A stretch of DNA of 20,504 nt from Holophagales bacterium UBA2201 (GCA_002327305.1 DCUZ01000104.1:1-20504), one strand, 5' to 3'; shown: positions 1 to 7,093, counted from the first letter of the stretch. The notes: a model not told the origin generated them from the sequence alone. Numbers and translations are program-made.

Positions 1-974
1 CGTTTCCCGGATTCCCCGTTTCCCGACAGTCCCATTCTCACCCTCAGCGCCGCGGAGGGGACCCTCAGGGCGTCGCGGGCCACCGCGGTCTCGAAGGCCA
101 CATTGGCCGTCATCCCCGGCTTGAGCCGGAGATCGGCGTTGTCCACCTCCACCACCACGGTGTAGGTGACCACGTTCTGCAAAGTGACGGCGGCGTTGCG
201 CACCTGCGTCACGGCGCCGGTGAACTCCCGGTCGGGGTAGGCGTCCACGGTGAAGGAGACCGGCTGTCCCTCCTTCACCCGCCCGATGTCGGCCTCGTCC
301 ACGCTGGCGAGGATCTGCATGCGGGTGAGGTCCTCGGCGATGGTGAAGAGGGTGGGGGTCTGGAAGGAGGCCGCCACCGTCTGCCCCACGTCCACGTCCC
401 GGGAGACCACGAGACCGTCCACCGGGGAGACGATGGTGGTGTAATCCAGGTTGGTGCGGGCCAGGCGGAGGGAGGCCTCGGTCTGCACCAACTGCGCCCG
501 CGAGACGCTGACCTGGGCCCGGGCGGCCGTCAGGCCGGTCTCGGCGGCGTCCAGGTCGTTGAGGGAGGCCACCTCCTGGGCGAACAGTTCCCGGGTCCGC
601 CGGAAGATCCGCTCGGCCTCCAGGGCCTGCGCCTCGGCTTTCTCGAGGTTGGCCAGGGCCACGCCGCGGCTGGCCTGCGCCTGCTCCATCTGCGCCTGGA
701 AGGGGGCCGGGTCGATGCGCGCGATGGCCTGCCCCTTCCGGACGGCCGAATTGAAGTCGGCGAAAAGCTCCAGGACCCGTCCCGAGACCTGCGTCCCCAC
801 CTGGACGGTGATGACCGGCGTGATGGTCCCCGAGGCGTTCACGGTCTCCACGATGTCCCCCCGGGTGACCGGTGCGGTCCGCCAGGCCGGGGCCCGGTCC
901 TTCTTGTGGAACATCCAATAGCCGGCCGCGGCCAGCACGACACAGAGTCCGATCCCGACGACGAGTTTTTTCAT
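1..974 (-). CDS. RND/MacA-type efflux periplasmic adaptor subunit (partial)
   Basis: This is a membrane-fusion (HlyD/AcrA/MacA) adaptor, which links an inner-membrane pump or ABC transporter to an outer-membrane channel. About 324 residues are visible and the C-terminus lies beyond position 1. The start at 974 gives MKKLVVGIGLCVVLAAAGYW, a positively charged tip and one membrane anchor or uncleaved signal. Next come a barrel-sandwich half (TVQVGTQVSGRV, DFNSAVRKGQAIARID), a long Ala/Glu/Gln-rich helical hairpin (roughly residues 85-165), and the returning lipoyl half (TTIVSPVDGLVVSRDVDVGQ). A beta-barrel follows (SVDEADIGRVKEGQPVSF), ending in LKPGMTANVAF. The TPVITVQVGTQVSG and VVTYTVVVEVDN segments resemble the MacA branch, whose partner is usually a MacB-type ABC transporter, expected here beyond the left edge. 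No strong Shine-Dalgarno sequence precedes the ATG. Family assignment is firm; substrate and exact subfamily are inference. Confidence 0.93.
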   Translation of the reverse strand, partial: MKKLVVGIGLCVVLAAAGYWMFHKKDRAPAWRTAPVTRGDIVETVNASGTITPVITVQVGTQVSGRVLELFADFNSAVRKGQAIARIDPAPFQAQMEQAQASRGVALANLEKAEAQALEAERIFRRTRELFAQEVASLNDLDAAETGLTAARAQVSVSRAQLVQTEASLRLARTNLDYTTIVSPVDGLVVSRDVDVGQTVAASFQTPTLFTIAEDLTRMQILASVDEADIGRVKEGQPVSFTVDAYPDREFTGAVTQVRNAAVTLQNVVTYTVVVEVDNADLRLKPGMTANVAFETAVARDALRVPSAALRVRMGLSGNGESGK

Positions 975-1011
975 CGCTTATTAAGACGAGGTCCAACTCA
1001 AAATGTTTACA

Positions 1012-1020
1012 TGATATATT
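1012..1020 (+). promoter_or_regulatory. Extended -10 promoter (TGaTATATT) for the zinc-ribbon gene
   Basis: TG at 1012-1013 is followed by one base and TATATT at 1015-1020. No -35 is evident. The ATG at 1030 begins only 9 nt after the hexamer, so the predicted transcript would have a leader of about 0-3 nt. No Shine-Dalgarno sequence precedes the gene, which fits a leaderless mRNA. Confidence 0.5.
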
Positions 1021-1029
1021 GGTTGCACC

Positions 1030-2004
1030 ATGGAATGCCCCAAATGCGGCCACGTCCAGGCCGACGGTCCGGCGGAATGCGCCAGGTGCGGCCTCATCTT
1101 CGCCCGGTGGGTGGAACGCCGCTCCCTGGCTCCCCGGCCCCGCCGTTTGACCGTGCCGGCGGGTCCTTCCGCCGCGCGAACTTCTCCCCTGGGGCTCCTG
1201 TTGGGAGGGGTCGGCACCCTCTTTTTCGCATTGGCCGCCTGGCACCTGTGGTTCGGCGGCGGCCTCCCGGCCGACCGCGACGCCTGGAGGGACCCGACGG
1301 GTCGTTTCGCCTTTGTCCTCCCCTCGGGGTGGTCCCTTGCCACCCCGTCCGACGCGGCCCCGATGCTCGAACAGGCCGAGGGCCGGTTCCCGCCGGCCAT
1401 CCGTTCCGCCCTGAAAGCCGGGGCCTCCGCCGCGTTCTTCCGTCCCGAAACCGCGGGGGCCCTCGCCCCCTGGGGATCGGTGACCCCGGTGGATGGGATC
1501 CCCCCGCCCCTGCGGCGTGATGAAACGGCCGCCCTCGCGTCCGCGGCGGTCGCGGAATTGGAAAAGCGGTCGACGGACTACCGGTTCACCGGGGCGGCGG
1601 TCGCCCCGCTCGACCGCCTCCCCTCCCTTCGGGTGTCCGGAACCGACACGGTGCGATATCTCAAAAGCCCGAGCCAGGAGGTGTTCGCGGAACTGCCGGG
1701 CGGGAGCCGCTACCCCATCGGCCGGACCGAGGATGTCTGGGACGCCTTCGACCGCTCCATCACCTATTGCCTGGTTCCCGGCCGGGGGGAGAGTTTCGTC
1801 CTGACCCTCGCCTGCCCCGTGGAAGCCCTGAAGGACCATACCGGCGCCATGGAACGCATCACCGACACCTTCCGGGTGCTGAAGCGGCCGCCCCTCTACG
1901 GCCGCATGGCCACCCCCGCCCTCCGGGCCGCGGCCACGGTCCTCCTGGCTGTGGTCCTTCTCTATACCTTGACTGAAGTCGCGGCCCTGCGCCACAGCCC
2001 CTGA
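1030..2004 (+). CDS. Zinc-ribbon membrane protein of unknown function
   Basis: A 324-residue protein that I do not recognise by name. The N-terminus is a short zinc ribbon with Cys3, Cys6, Cys17 and Cys20 (CPKCG and CARCG). A transmembrane helix follows at about residues 53-75, then a roughly 220-residue soluble part that opens with GRFAFVLPSGWSLATP, a pattern seen at the start of PsbP/lipoprotein-like beta domains. A second hydrophobic helix lies near the C-terminus (about 300-318). With two helices, the middle domain would be outside and both ends inside the cytoplasm. The plan zinc ribbon - membrane helix - outer domain recurs in the genes at 10915 and 14608, though the outer domains differ. 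It is divergent from the efflux adaptor gene and convergent with the bacterioferritin gene. Confidence 0.8.
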   Translation: MECPKCGHVQADGPAECARCGLIFARWVERRSLAPRPRRLTVPAGPSAARTSPLGLLLGGVGTLFFALAAWHLWFGGGLPADRDAWRDPTGRFAFVLPSGWSLATPSDAAPMLEQAEGRFPPAIRSALKAGASAAFFRPETAGALAPWGSVTPVDGIPPPLRRDETAALASAAVAELEKRSTDYRFTGAAVAPLDRLPSLRVSGTDTVRYLKSPSQEVFAELPGGSRYPIGRTEDVWDAFDRSITYCLVPGRGESFVLTLACPVEALKDHTGAMERITDTFRVLKRPPLYGRMATPALRAAATVLLAVVLLYTLTEVAALRHSP

Positions 2005-2029
2005 ATCGAGGGGGGGGCGGCCCGGGGAG

Positions 2030-2045
2030 GGCGCGTTACCGCGCC
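2030..2045. terminator. GC hairpin between two convergent genes
   Basis: Six perfect base pairs (GGCGCG with CGCGCC) close a four-base loop, TTAC. The TAA stop codon of the bacterioferritin gene (minus strand) lies in that loop. No T-run follows on either strand, so this is at best an RNA 3'-end stabilising hairpin and not a classic intrinsic terminator. Confidence 0.3.
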
Positions 2046-2503
2046 TGGGTGGCCAGGTAGTTCGGCAGGGTCATCTGGGCGATCTGGTCCTTCTGGGCCT
2101 CCAGCCAGTCCAAATGGCGCTCCTCGTCCTGAAGGAGGTGGTCGAACACCTCCGCGGAACCCTTGTCCCCCGCCTCGACGCAGAGCTTGACGAACCCGTT
2201 GTAGAGCTTGACGGCCCCCAATTCCGCCTCGAGGTCGTAGTCCATGATCTTGGGCACCGTCCCCCCGATGTGGATGGGGCTCAACTTGGAGACCACGGGA
2301 TTGCCCTCCAGGAAAAGGAGTCTCGCAATGAGGGTCTCCGCGTGCTTCATCTCTTCGATGGCCCTCTTCTTGATGGCGTCGTGGAGCTTCTCGTACCCCC
2401 AGTTCTCGCACATCTCCGCGTGGACCATGTACTGGTTGACGGCCCCCAGTTCGTCGGCGAGGGCGGCGTTGAGGGCGTCGATGACCTTCTTGATTCCTTT
2501 CAT
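2036..2503 (-). CDS. bfr: Bacterioferritin
   Basis: A 155-residue four-helix iron-storage protein that forms 24-subunit cages, oxidises Fe(II) at a di-iron centre and stores ferric mineral. All ferroxidase ligands sit at the E. coli Bfr positions: Glu18, Glu51, His54, Glu94, Glu127 and His130. Met52, the axial haem ligand at the dimer interface, is also present (IEEMKHAE), so this is the haem-binding type. Length and ends (MKGIKKVID to QMTLPNYLATQAR) match the family with no truncation. The start has a clear GGAGG about 6 nt upstream, and a TTGACA promoter lies farther up. A second ferritin-like gene begins at 20384 but belongs to a different subfamily. No bacterioferritin-associated ferredoxin is next to it; the neighbour on its 5' side is a divergent YbjN-like gene. 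Confidence 0.96.
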   Translation of the reverse strand: MKGIKKVIDALNAALADELGAVNQYMVHAEMCENWGYEKLHDAIKKRAIEEMKHAETLIARLLFLEGNPVVSKLSPIHIGGTVPKIMDYDLEAELGAVKLYNGFVKLCVEAGDKGSAEVFDHLLQDEERHLDWLEAQKDQIAQMTLPNYLATQAR

Positions 2504-2536
2504 GGGAACCTCCGATCAGGGATGATTGACCCCCCC

Positions 2537-2566
2537 ATTTCACCACTCCCGGCCCCCTCTTGTCAA
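2537..2566 (-). promoter_or_regulatory. Sigma-70-type promoter for bacterioferritin
   Basis: On the minus strand a perfect TTGACA (2561-2566) is followed after 18 nt by TGAAAT (2537-2542, four matches to TATAAT). Transcription would start near 2530, leaving about 27 nt of leader carrying the GGAGG ribosome site. I saw no clear Fur box, though I could not score one. Confidence 0.45.
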
Positions 2567-2603
2567 CCCGCCCGGGCCGGGAACGGGGCCGGCCTCCCCG
2601 CTG

Positions 2604-2612
2604 TGCTATAAT
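2604..2612 (+). promoter_or_regulatory. Extended -10 promoter (TGcTATAAT) for the YbjN-like gene
   Basis: TG, one base, then a perfect TATAAT at 2607-2612. The upstream GC-rich stretch shows no -35. The ATG at 2646 lies 33 nt downstream with a strong AAAGGAGG ribosome site between, so the transcript would have an ordinary short leader. Confidence 0.6.
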
Positions 2613-2645
2613 CGCCCTGTGAGCGACCGTGAAAGGAGGCCTGCC

Positions 2646-3104
2646 ATGGTGCTGTCCGGCGTGAAGAAGGTCCGCAATCGGAGAACCGTCCAGCAGTGCA
2701 CCCGCATCATCGAGCAGGTCTTCAAGAACTTCGGCCTCGACCCGAAGAAGGACCGCCTCCCGCAAAAGGGGGTCATCGGCTGGGTGGTCCGGCGGGGCAC
2801 CGCCATCATCTACGTCCTCCTCAACCAGAACAAGCGGATGGACACCCTCCGGATCATCTCCCCCATGGTCCACCTCCCCAAGCGCAATCAGATCGCCTTT
2901 CTGCGCCGATGCCTCGAGTACAACTTCGCCATGATCAACTGCGGCCTCGCCATCAACAAGGACTTCCTCTCCATCGTCTTCGAGCGCCCTCTCACGGGCC
3001 TCAACCCCGAGGAGGTGGCCTACATCCTCGACAACCTCTCGCGCCTGGCCGACGAGTTGGAGGACGAATTGCGGGAGGAGTTCGGCGTCAAGTATTTTGA
3101 CTGA
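2646..3104 (+). CDS. YbjN-domain protein
   Basis: A 152-residue soluble protein resembling the YbjN family, which has a fold like type III secretion chaperones and no known enzymatic activity. The visible pattern is an N-terminal amphipathic stretch, a strand pair (KGVIGWVVRRGTAIIYVLLN), then the family-typical LRIISPMVHLPKRNQIAFLR helix and ALNIN-like segment (GLAINKDFLSIVFERPLTGL). It ends with an acidic helix, LADELEDELREEF. The start at 2646 is chosen over an upstream in-frame ATG at 2526 because AAAGGAGG sits at 2632-2639 and the predicted promoter at 2604 lies inside the longer version. ArfB follows after 25 nt, so the two are probably co-transcribed. YbjN proteins have been linked to motility and stress regulation in enterobacteria; the role here is unknown. 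Confidence 0.8.
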   Translation: MVLSGVKKVRNRRTVQQCTRIIEQVFKNFGLDPKKDRLPQKGVIGWVVRRGTAIIYVLLNQNKRMDTLRIISPMVHLPKRNQIAFLRRCLEYNFAMINCGLAINKDFLSIVFERPLTGLNPEEVAYILDNLSRLADELEDELREEFGVKYFD

Positions 3105-3129
3105 ACGGCCGCCGCTCCCCCACCGCTGA

Positions 3130-3552
3130 ATGATCCCAGTCGCCCCCGGCCTCGTCCTCAATGACGAGGCCGTCGCCGTCCGCTTCGTCCGCGCCTCCGG
3201 CCCGGGCGGACAAAACGTCAACAAGGTCGCCACCGCCGTCGAACTGCGCCTCGACCTCGACCGTTCGGGCCTCCCGCCGTCCGTCCTGGACCGCCTCCGC
3301 GTCCTCGCGGGGCGCCGCCTGACCGCGGGGAGCACGCTGGTGGTGGAGGCCCGGCGGTTCCGGACCCAGGAGCGGAACCGCGCGGACGCCATGGAGCGCC
3401 TTCTGGCCCTGGTCCGAAAGGCCGCCCTTCCACCGGCGCCCCGCCGCCCCACCCGCCCCACCCGCGCCTCCAGGGAGAAGCGCCTGGAGGCCAAGCGTCG
3501 CCGGGCCGGAACCAAAACCCGCCGCCGCCCGGCGGGCGACCGGGAGGAATGA
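3130..3552 (+). CDS. arfB: Alternative ribosome-rescue factor / peptidyl-tRNA hydrolase ArfB
   Basis: A 140-residue release-factor-like protein. ArfB (YaeJ/ICT1) enters stalled ribosomes lacking a stop codon and hydrolyses the peptidyl-tRNA. The catalytic GGQ is Gly26-Gly27-Gln28, in the family context VRASGPGGQNVNKVATAVEL. The C-terminal tail from about residue 112 is rich in Arg and Lys (KRLEAKRRRAGTKTRRRP) and in this family inserts into the empty mRNA channel. Length equals that of E. coli ArfB, and there is no codon-recognition domain, which separates it from true release factors. The ATG at 3130 has no clear Shine-Dalgarno sequence; it lies 25 nt after the YbjN-like stop codon, so translation may be coupled. 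The next gene has its own promoter. Confidence 0.93.
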   Translation: MIPVAPGLVLNDEAVAVRFVRASGPGGQNVNKVATAVELRLDLDRSGLPPSVLDRLRVLAGRRLTAGSTLVVEARRFRTQERNRADAMERLLALVRKAALPPAPRRPTRPTRASREKRLEAKRRRAGTKTRRRPAGDREE

Positions 3553-3564
3553 TCGTCTCCTCCC

Positions 3565-3592
3565 TTGACGACTACCCAATTTAGGGTATAAT
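3565..3592 (+). promoter_or_regulatory. Sigma-70 promoter (TTGACG-16-TATAAT), probably leaderless
   Basis: TTGACG at 3565-3570 and a perfect TATAAT at 3587-3592 are spaced by 16 nt. The ATG of the HD-GYP gene is at 3601, 8 nt after the -10, so the predicted start of transcription falls at or just before the A of the start codon. No Shine-Dalgarno sequence is present. This is the best-formed promoter in the window. Confidence 0.7.
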
Positions 3593-3600
3593 CAATCGCC

Positions 3601-4665
3601 ATGCCCGTTGTCAACAGAGCAGATGTGCGTCCCCCCAGGGGGGCGAGCGGCAAAAACGGCGTCCCCGGAAATACGATCGAGACCGCCGGCCCTGAGGACT
3701 CTTCCACCTTCCGAACCGCTTTCGACATCGTGGAGGAGGCCATCCACGCGGTGGACCGGAACCTCGTCATCATCCAGGCCAATCGAAGCCTTCTGCAGCT
3801 GAATACATCCCTGGGATTCTCCACGGAGGTGATCGGCCGCCCGTTGAAAACGGTCTATCCCTTCCTGCAGAAGGAGGTCATCGATCAATACCGCCGCGTC
3901 TTCTCCACGGGCAGCGAGTTGCTGACGACGGAGACCAACACCTTCGACGGACGGAGCGTGGTGACCCGCACCCGCAAGATCCCCGTCAAGATGGACGGCC
4001 GCGTGGAGCGGGTGATCACGATCATCCGCGATTCCACCGACGAACAGCGCTTCGTGGAAGCCATGCGTTTCGGCACCGAGCGGCTCAAGAACCTGCTTGA
4101 CGCCACGGTCTCCGGCCTGGCCGCCCTGGCGGAGCACCGCGACCCCTACACCGCGGGCCACCAGATGCGCGTCACCCGCCTCGCCTGCGCCGTGGCCGCG
4201 GAGATGGGGATGGAGCGGGAGCGGATCGAATCCATCCGCGTGGCCGCCACCCTGCACGACATCGGGAAGATCCACGTCCCGGCCGAGATCCTCAACAAGC
4301 CGGGGCGCCTCTCCGACCTGGAGATGAAACTGATCCGGACCCATCCCGAGGTGGCCCATGAGATCCTGCGGGGCATCCCCTTCGAGTCCCCCGTGGCGGA
4401 GATCGTCCTCCAGCACCACGAGAAAATGGACGGCAGCGGCTACCCCCGCGGTCTGGGGGGGGGCGACCTCCTGGTCGAGGCGCGCATCCTGACCGTGGCC
4501 GACGTGGTGGAGGCCATGGCCCACAACCGCCCCTACCGCCCCCCCCACGGCATCGGGCCGGCCTTGCGGGCCATCACCGAGGGGCGCGGCACCCTCTTCG
4601 ACCCCGATGCCTCCGGCGCCTGCCTCGACCTCTTCGCCCGGGGCGCCTTCTCCTTCGAGGTCTGA
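3601..4665 (+). CDS. PAS / HD-GYP cyclic-di-GMP phosphodiesterase
   Basis: A 354-residue cytoplasmic signalling protein that should hydrolyse the second messenger c-di-GMP. An unstructured 35-residue start leads into a PAS sensor domain (about 38-155; DIVEEAIHAVDRNLVIIQAN, then RVITIIRDSTDEQ). The HD-GYP domain follows at about 165-350. Metal and catalytic motifs are intact: His187 (AGHQMRVTRLA), His219-Asp220 (LHDIGKIHVP), His272-His273, and HHEKMDGSGYPRGL with the GYP triad at 280-282. It is therefore expected to be active. There is no receiver domain or membrane segment, so the signal is probably a cytoplasmic ligand of the PAS domain. Its own promoter sits directly at the start codon, and the mRNA appears leaderless. 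A PilZ c-di-GMP receptor lies at 18367 in the same window. Confidence 0.93.
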   Translation: MPVVNRADVRPPRGASGKNGVPGNTIETAGPEDSSTFRTAFDIVEEAIHAVDRNLVIIQANRSLLQLNTSLGFSTEVIGRPLKTVYPFLQKEVIDQYRRVFSTGSELLTTETNTFDGRSVVTRTRKIPVKMDGRVERVITIIRDSTDEQRFVEAMRFGTERLKNLLDATVSGLAALAEHRDPYTAGHQMRVTRLACAVAAEMGMERERIESIRVAATLHDIGKIHVPAEILNKPGRLSDLEMKLIRTHPEVAHEILRGIPFESPVAEIVLQHHEKMDGSGYPRGLGGGDLLVEARILTVADVVEAMAHNRPYRPPHGIGPALRAITEGRGTLFDPDASGACLDLFARGAFSFEV

Positions 4666-4721
4666 ACCCGCCCCCGTTTCCACCGCCGCTCCCCGATCCC
4701 CCGCCGCGGGGCGCGGCGCCC

Positions 4722-4739
4722 GCCGCTCCAGGCGGCTTT
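4722..4739 (+). terminator. Weak terminator-like hairpin after the HD-GYP gene
   Basis: GCCGC, a five-base loop TCCAG, then GCGGC and TTTC. A second GC hairpin (CGCCGC / GCGGCG, 4702-4718) lies just before it. The T-run is short, so function as a terminator is uncertain. Confidence 0.25.
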
Positions 4740-4775
4740 CCCCGCCGTTCCCGCCGTCCCCTCCCATGCACCACC

Positions 4776-4804
4776 TTGACAGAAACGCCCGGGTGATTTA
4801 CCCT
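4776..4804 (+). promoter_or_regulatory. Possible sigma-70 promoter for the NYN gene
   Basis: A perfect TTGACA at 4776-4781 is followed after 17 nt by TACCCT (4799-4804), which keeps only the T1, A2 and T6 of a -10. An alternative -10, TATTAA at 4824-4829, is nearer the ATG. Either would serve the gene starting at 4843. Confidence 0.35.
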
Positions 4805-4842
4805 TGCATCGTGCAATCCATCCTATTAATGCGGGTCGGGCG

Positions 4843-5832
4843 ATGACGCGCGCCAAGTCCGGAGCCAAAACCGCCCCCCCGGGAGGCCTCCCCCCCATGC
4901 CCCATTCCACCGAAACCAAGAACATGGCCCTGTTCTGCGACTTTGAGAACATCGCCCTGGGCGTCCGCGACGCCCGCTACGCCCAGTTCGACATCGACAA
5001 GGTCCTGGAACGCCTCCTGACGAAGGGCAACATCGTCGTCAAGAAGGCCTACTGCGACTGGGCCCGCTACAAGGAGTTCAAGGCCTCCATGCACGAAGCC
5101 TCCTTCGAGCTCATCGAGATCCCCCACCTGCGCATGTCGGGCAAGAACAGCGCCGACATCCGCATGGTCGTGGACGCCCTCGACCTCTGCTACACCAAGG
5201 AGCACGTGGACACCTTCGTCCTCCTCTCCGGCGACTCCGACTTCTCCCCCCTCGTCTCCAAACTGCGCGAGAACAACAAGACCGTCATCGGCGTGGGGGT
5301 GAAGAACTCCGCGTCCGACCTCCTCATCAACAACTGCGACGAGTTCATCTACTACGACGACCTGGTCCGCAAGCAGAAGAAGGCCAGGGCCGCCCGGCCC
5401 AGGGCCGCCCACGCCCCCGCCGCCAAGGCCGCCGCCGGAGCGGCGCCGGAGAAGCCGGCGCCCCATCCCCATTCCACCCCCGCCGAGAAAAAGCAGGAGG
5501 GGTGCGACCTCATCGTGGAGACCTACGACGCCCTGGTGGAGGAGCGCGGGGAGGGCGAGAAGATCTGGGGTTCGATGGTGAAGCAGACCATCAAGCGGCG
5601 CAAACCGGGGTTCGCCGAATCCTACTACGGGTTCAAGACCTTCGGCCAGATGCTGGAGGAGGCGGCCAAGCGCGGCCTGATCGAGATCGAGAAGGACGAA
5701 AAATCGGGCTCCTACGTCATCACGGCGTCGCATTCCCGCCAGGTGGAGCCGATCGAGATGCCGGAACTCCCGGAACCGGCGGAGGCCGAGCCGGCCGAGG
5801 GGATCATCTTCGACGCGCCGTCTTCCGAATAA
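4843..5832 (+). CDS. NYN (LabA/DUF88-type) nuclease domain protein with C-terminal OST-HTH/LOTUS domain
   Basis: A 329-residue predicted RNA-processing protein. Residues 27-175 form a PIN-like NYN domain with its acidic metal-binding residues: Asp33 (ALFCDFENI), Asp105 (NSADIRMVVDAL), and Asp131 and Asp133 (VLLSGDSDFSPLV). An Ala/Pro/Lys-rich linker spans about 178-218. The rest (about 222-300; ETYDALVEE, GSMVKQTIKRRKPGF, FGQMLEEAAKRGLIEI) looks like an OST-HTH/LOTUS winged helix, an RNA-binding module often paired with NYN domains. An acidic tail closes the protein. NYN domains are proposed metal-dependent RNases; the target here is unknown. ATG 4843 was chosen; a TTG at 4804 in the same frame lies inside the predicted promoter, and ATG 4897 is a shorter alternative. 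No good ribosome site precedes any of them. Confidence 0.9.
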   Translation: MTRAKSGAKTAPPGGLPPMPHSTETKNMALFCDFENIALGVRDARYAQFDIDKVLERLLTKGNIVVKKAYCDWARYKEFKASMHEASFELIEIPHLRMSGKNSADIRMVVDALDLCYTKEHVDTFVLLSGDSDFSPLVSKLRENNKTVIGVGVKNSASDLLINNCDEFIYYDDLVRKQKKARAARPRAAHAPAAKAAAGAAPEKPAPHPHSTPAEKKQEGCDLIVETYDALVEERGEGEKIWGSMVKQTIKRRKPGFAESYYGFKTFGQMLEEAAKRGLIEIEKDEKSGSYVITASHSRQVEPIEMPELPEPAEAEPAEGIIFDAPSSE

Positions 5833-5858
5833 AGTGCATCCGGCAGCCGGCGCGCGGG

Positions 5859-5905
5859 AAAGGCGGCCGATCGCGCCACGGGTGGGGGGGGTGGACCGCC
5901 TTTTT
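5859..5905 (+). terminator. Probable intrinsic terminator after the NYN gene
   Basis: AAAGGCGG (5859-5866) pairs perfectly with CCGCCTTT (5896-5903), and the T-run continues to 5905. The 29-nt loop is long, which makes it weaker than usual. It lies 27 nt past the NYN stop codon and before the next gene on the same strand. Confidence 0.45.
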
Positions 5906-6006
5906 CGCGAGCGTCCGCCGTGTCCCCCTAATCGGCCGGGTCCACCCGTCCCCATGCGCCGTCTGAGCCGTCCTTCCCGCCTTTGCCCCGAACGGGCCGT
6001 CGCGGC

Positions 6007-6711
6007 ATGAGCCCCGCGGACGCCCCCTCCCCCCCGCAGGCACCGCCGCCCACCCGGACGGCCGACCGGGTCCACCGATGGACGGCGACGGCCCTCCTGG
6101 CCATCATGGGGGTGGAACTGGTCATCGTGGTCCTGAACGGCCAGTGGATGACCGCCTTCCTGGTCGCCGTCATCATGGGCATCACCCTCGCCCCGATCCT
6201 GCTCCGGGCCCAACTCCCGGTGCACATTCCCCCGGAGTTCCAGGTCCTGGCCATCGCTTTCGTCTTCGCGTCGCTCTTCCTGGGCGAGGTGCGCAGTTTC
6301 TACGAGCGGCTGTGGTGGTGGGACATCGCCCTGCACGCCGGGTCGGGCCTCCTGCTGGGCCTGCTGGGGTTCCTCCTCGTCTACGCCCTCAACGAGAACG
6401 AGCGGGTGGACCTCCACATGCGCCCCCGGTTCGTTGCGCTGTTCGCCTTCTGCTTCGCCCTGGCCGCCGGGGCCCTGTGGGAGGTCTTCGAGTTCGGGAT
6501 GGACCGCTTCTTCGGGACCCGCATGCAGAAGCCGATGCTGGGCGACCCCTCGGGGCTGACCGACACGATGTGGGACCTGATCGTGGACGCCCTGGGCGCC
6601 CTCGTCATCAGCTCCCTCGGCTGGTGGCACATGCACATGAAGCGGCGCTCCTTCATCGAAGCGTGGATCCAGCGGTTCGTCGATGGCAACCCCCGACTCT
6701 TCCCCCGTTGA
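6007..6711 (+). CDS. DUF2238 (YjdF-like) multi-pass membrane protein
   Basis: A 234-residue integral inner-membrane protein of unknown function. After a 25-residue Pro-rich cytoplasmic start there are about six hydrophobic segments: TALLAIMGVELVIVVLNG, FLVAVIMGITLAPILL, FQVLAIAFVFASLFLG, a segment after WWWDIALHAGSG, FVALFAFCFALAAGALW and a final DALGALVISSLGWW. The markers shared with the DUF2238/YjdF family are WDIALHAGSGLLLGLLGFLL, the ALWEVFEFGMDRFFG motif and GLTDTMWDLIVDALGALV. Together these place conserved His, Glu and Asp residues in or near the membrane. ATG 6007 is taken; an in-frame TTG at 5983 gives only eight extra residues. No ribosome site is obvious. It stands alone after a probable terminator. 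Confidence 0.82.
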   Translation: MSPADAPSPPQAPPPTRTADRVHRWTATALLAIMGVELVIVVLNGQWMTAFLVAVIMGITLAPILLRAQLPVHIPPEFQVLAIAFVFASLFLGEVRSFYERLWWWDIALHAGSGLLLGLLGFLLVYALNENERVDLHMRPRFVALFAFCFALAAGALWEVFEFGMDRFFGTRMQKPMLGDPSGLTDTMWDLIVDALGALVISSLGWWHMHMKRRSFIEAWIQRFVDGNPRLFPR

Positions 6712-6774
6712 CGCCCGCCGGTCTTCATCCGCCTCACGCCGACGCCCCCTCCCGATGCGGACGATGTGGAGGCC

Positions 6775-7016
6775 ATGGGAGAGCCCTTTCCGGACCGCGC
6801 GCAAGAGACCTTTCCGAGCGGCATCCGAGACCGGACCGACCGGCTGGACCGCTTTTCGGCGACATGGTGGTGGCTTATGCGGCGGCCGTGAAGAACCGCA
6901 CCCTCCTCTGCCGCGACCGGCTGCACCCGGACCTCACCGCCCGGGGCCGCTTCCCCAGGGAGCGGGATTTCCGGTTCACCCCCGAACTGGTCCTGGCGCT
7001 GGAGATCGTCTTCTAA
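6775..7016 (+). pseudogene. Possible small gene broken by a one-base frameshift
   Basis: The 382 bases between the DUF2238 and DUF2378 genes have no intact gene of normal length. Two short frames look coding when joined. The first, from ATG 6775, reads MGEPFPDRAQETFPSGIRD and on to RLDRF. The second, ending at 7016, reads FGDMVVAYAAAVKNRTLLCR through RLHPDLTARGRF to ELVLALEIVF. They meet at the T-run 6853-6856: one extra T, or a -1 slip after TTT, joins them into about 80 residues. Alternatively a 50-residue protein could start at ATG 6864. GGAGG at 6768-6772 lies only 2 nt from ATG 6775, too close for a good site. I do not recognise the product. It could be a relic, a sequencing or assembly indel, or simply non-coding. 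Confidence 0.3.
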
Positions 7017-7040
7017 CCGATACCGGGTCCCCCGTTTGTG

Positions 7041-7049
7041 TGGTACGAT
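7041..7049 (+). promoter_or_regulatory. Extended -10 promoter (TGgTACGAT) for DUF2378 paralogue 1
   Basis: TG, one base, then TACGAT at 7044-7049; no -35 is apparent. The ATG is 44 nt downstream, with AAGGAGG at 7080-7086 in between. Confidence 0.5.
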
Positions 7050-7093
7050 ATCTTTAGCGGTCAGGAAAGGGAAACGCAGAAGGAGGCCCCGCA

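Noticed and set aside
1962..3824. 620-residue open frame on the minus strand
   Set aside because: Covers the bacterioferritin, YbjN and ArfB genes in a different frame and reads as low-complexity peptide.
4804..4842. TTG start adding 13 residues to the NYN protein
   Set aside because: It overlaps the predicted -10 and lacks a ribosome site; ATG 4843 is simpler.
4798..6804. 668-residue open frame on the minus strand
   Set aside because: It lies antisense to the NYN and DUF2238 genes, is low-complexity Arg/Gly/His-rich, and has no recognisable domain; a GC-rich shadow frame.
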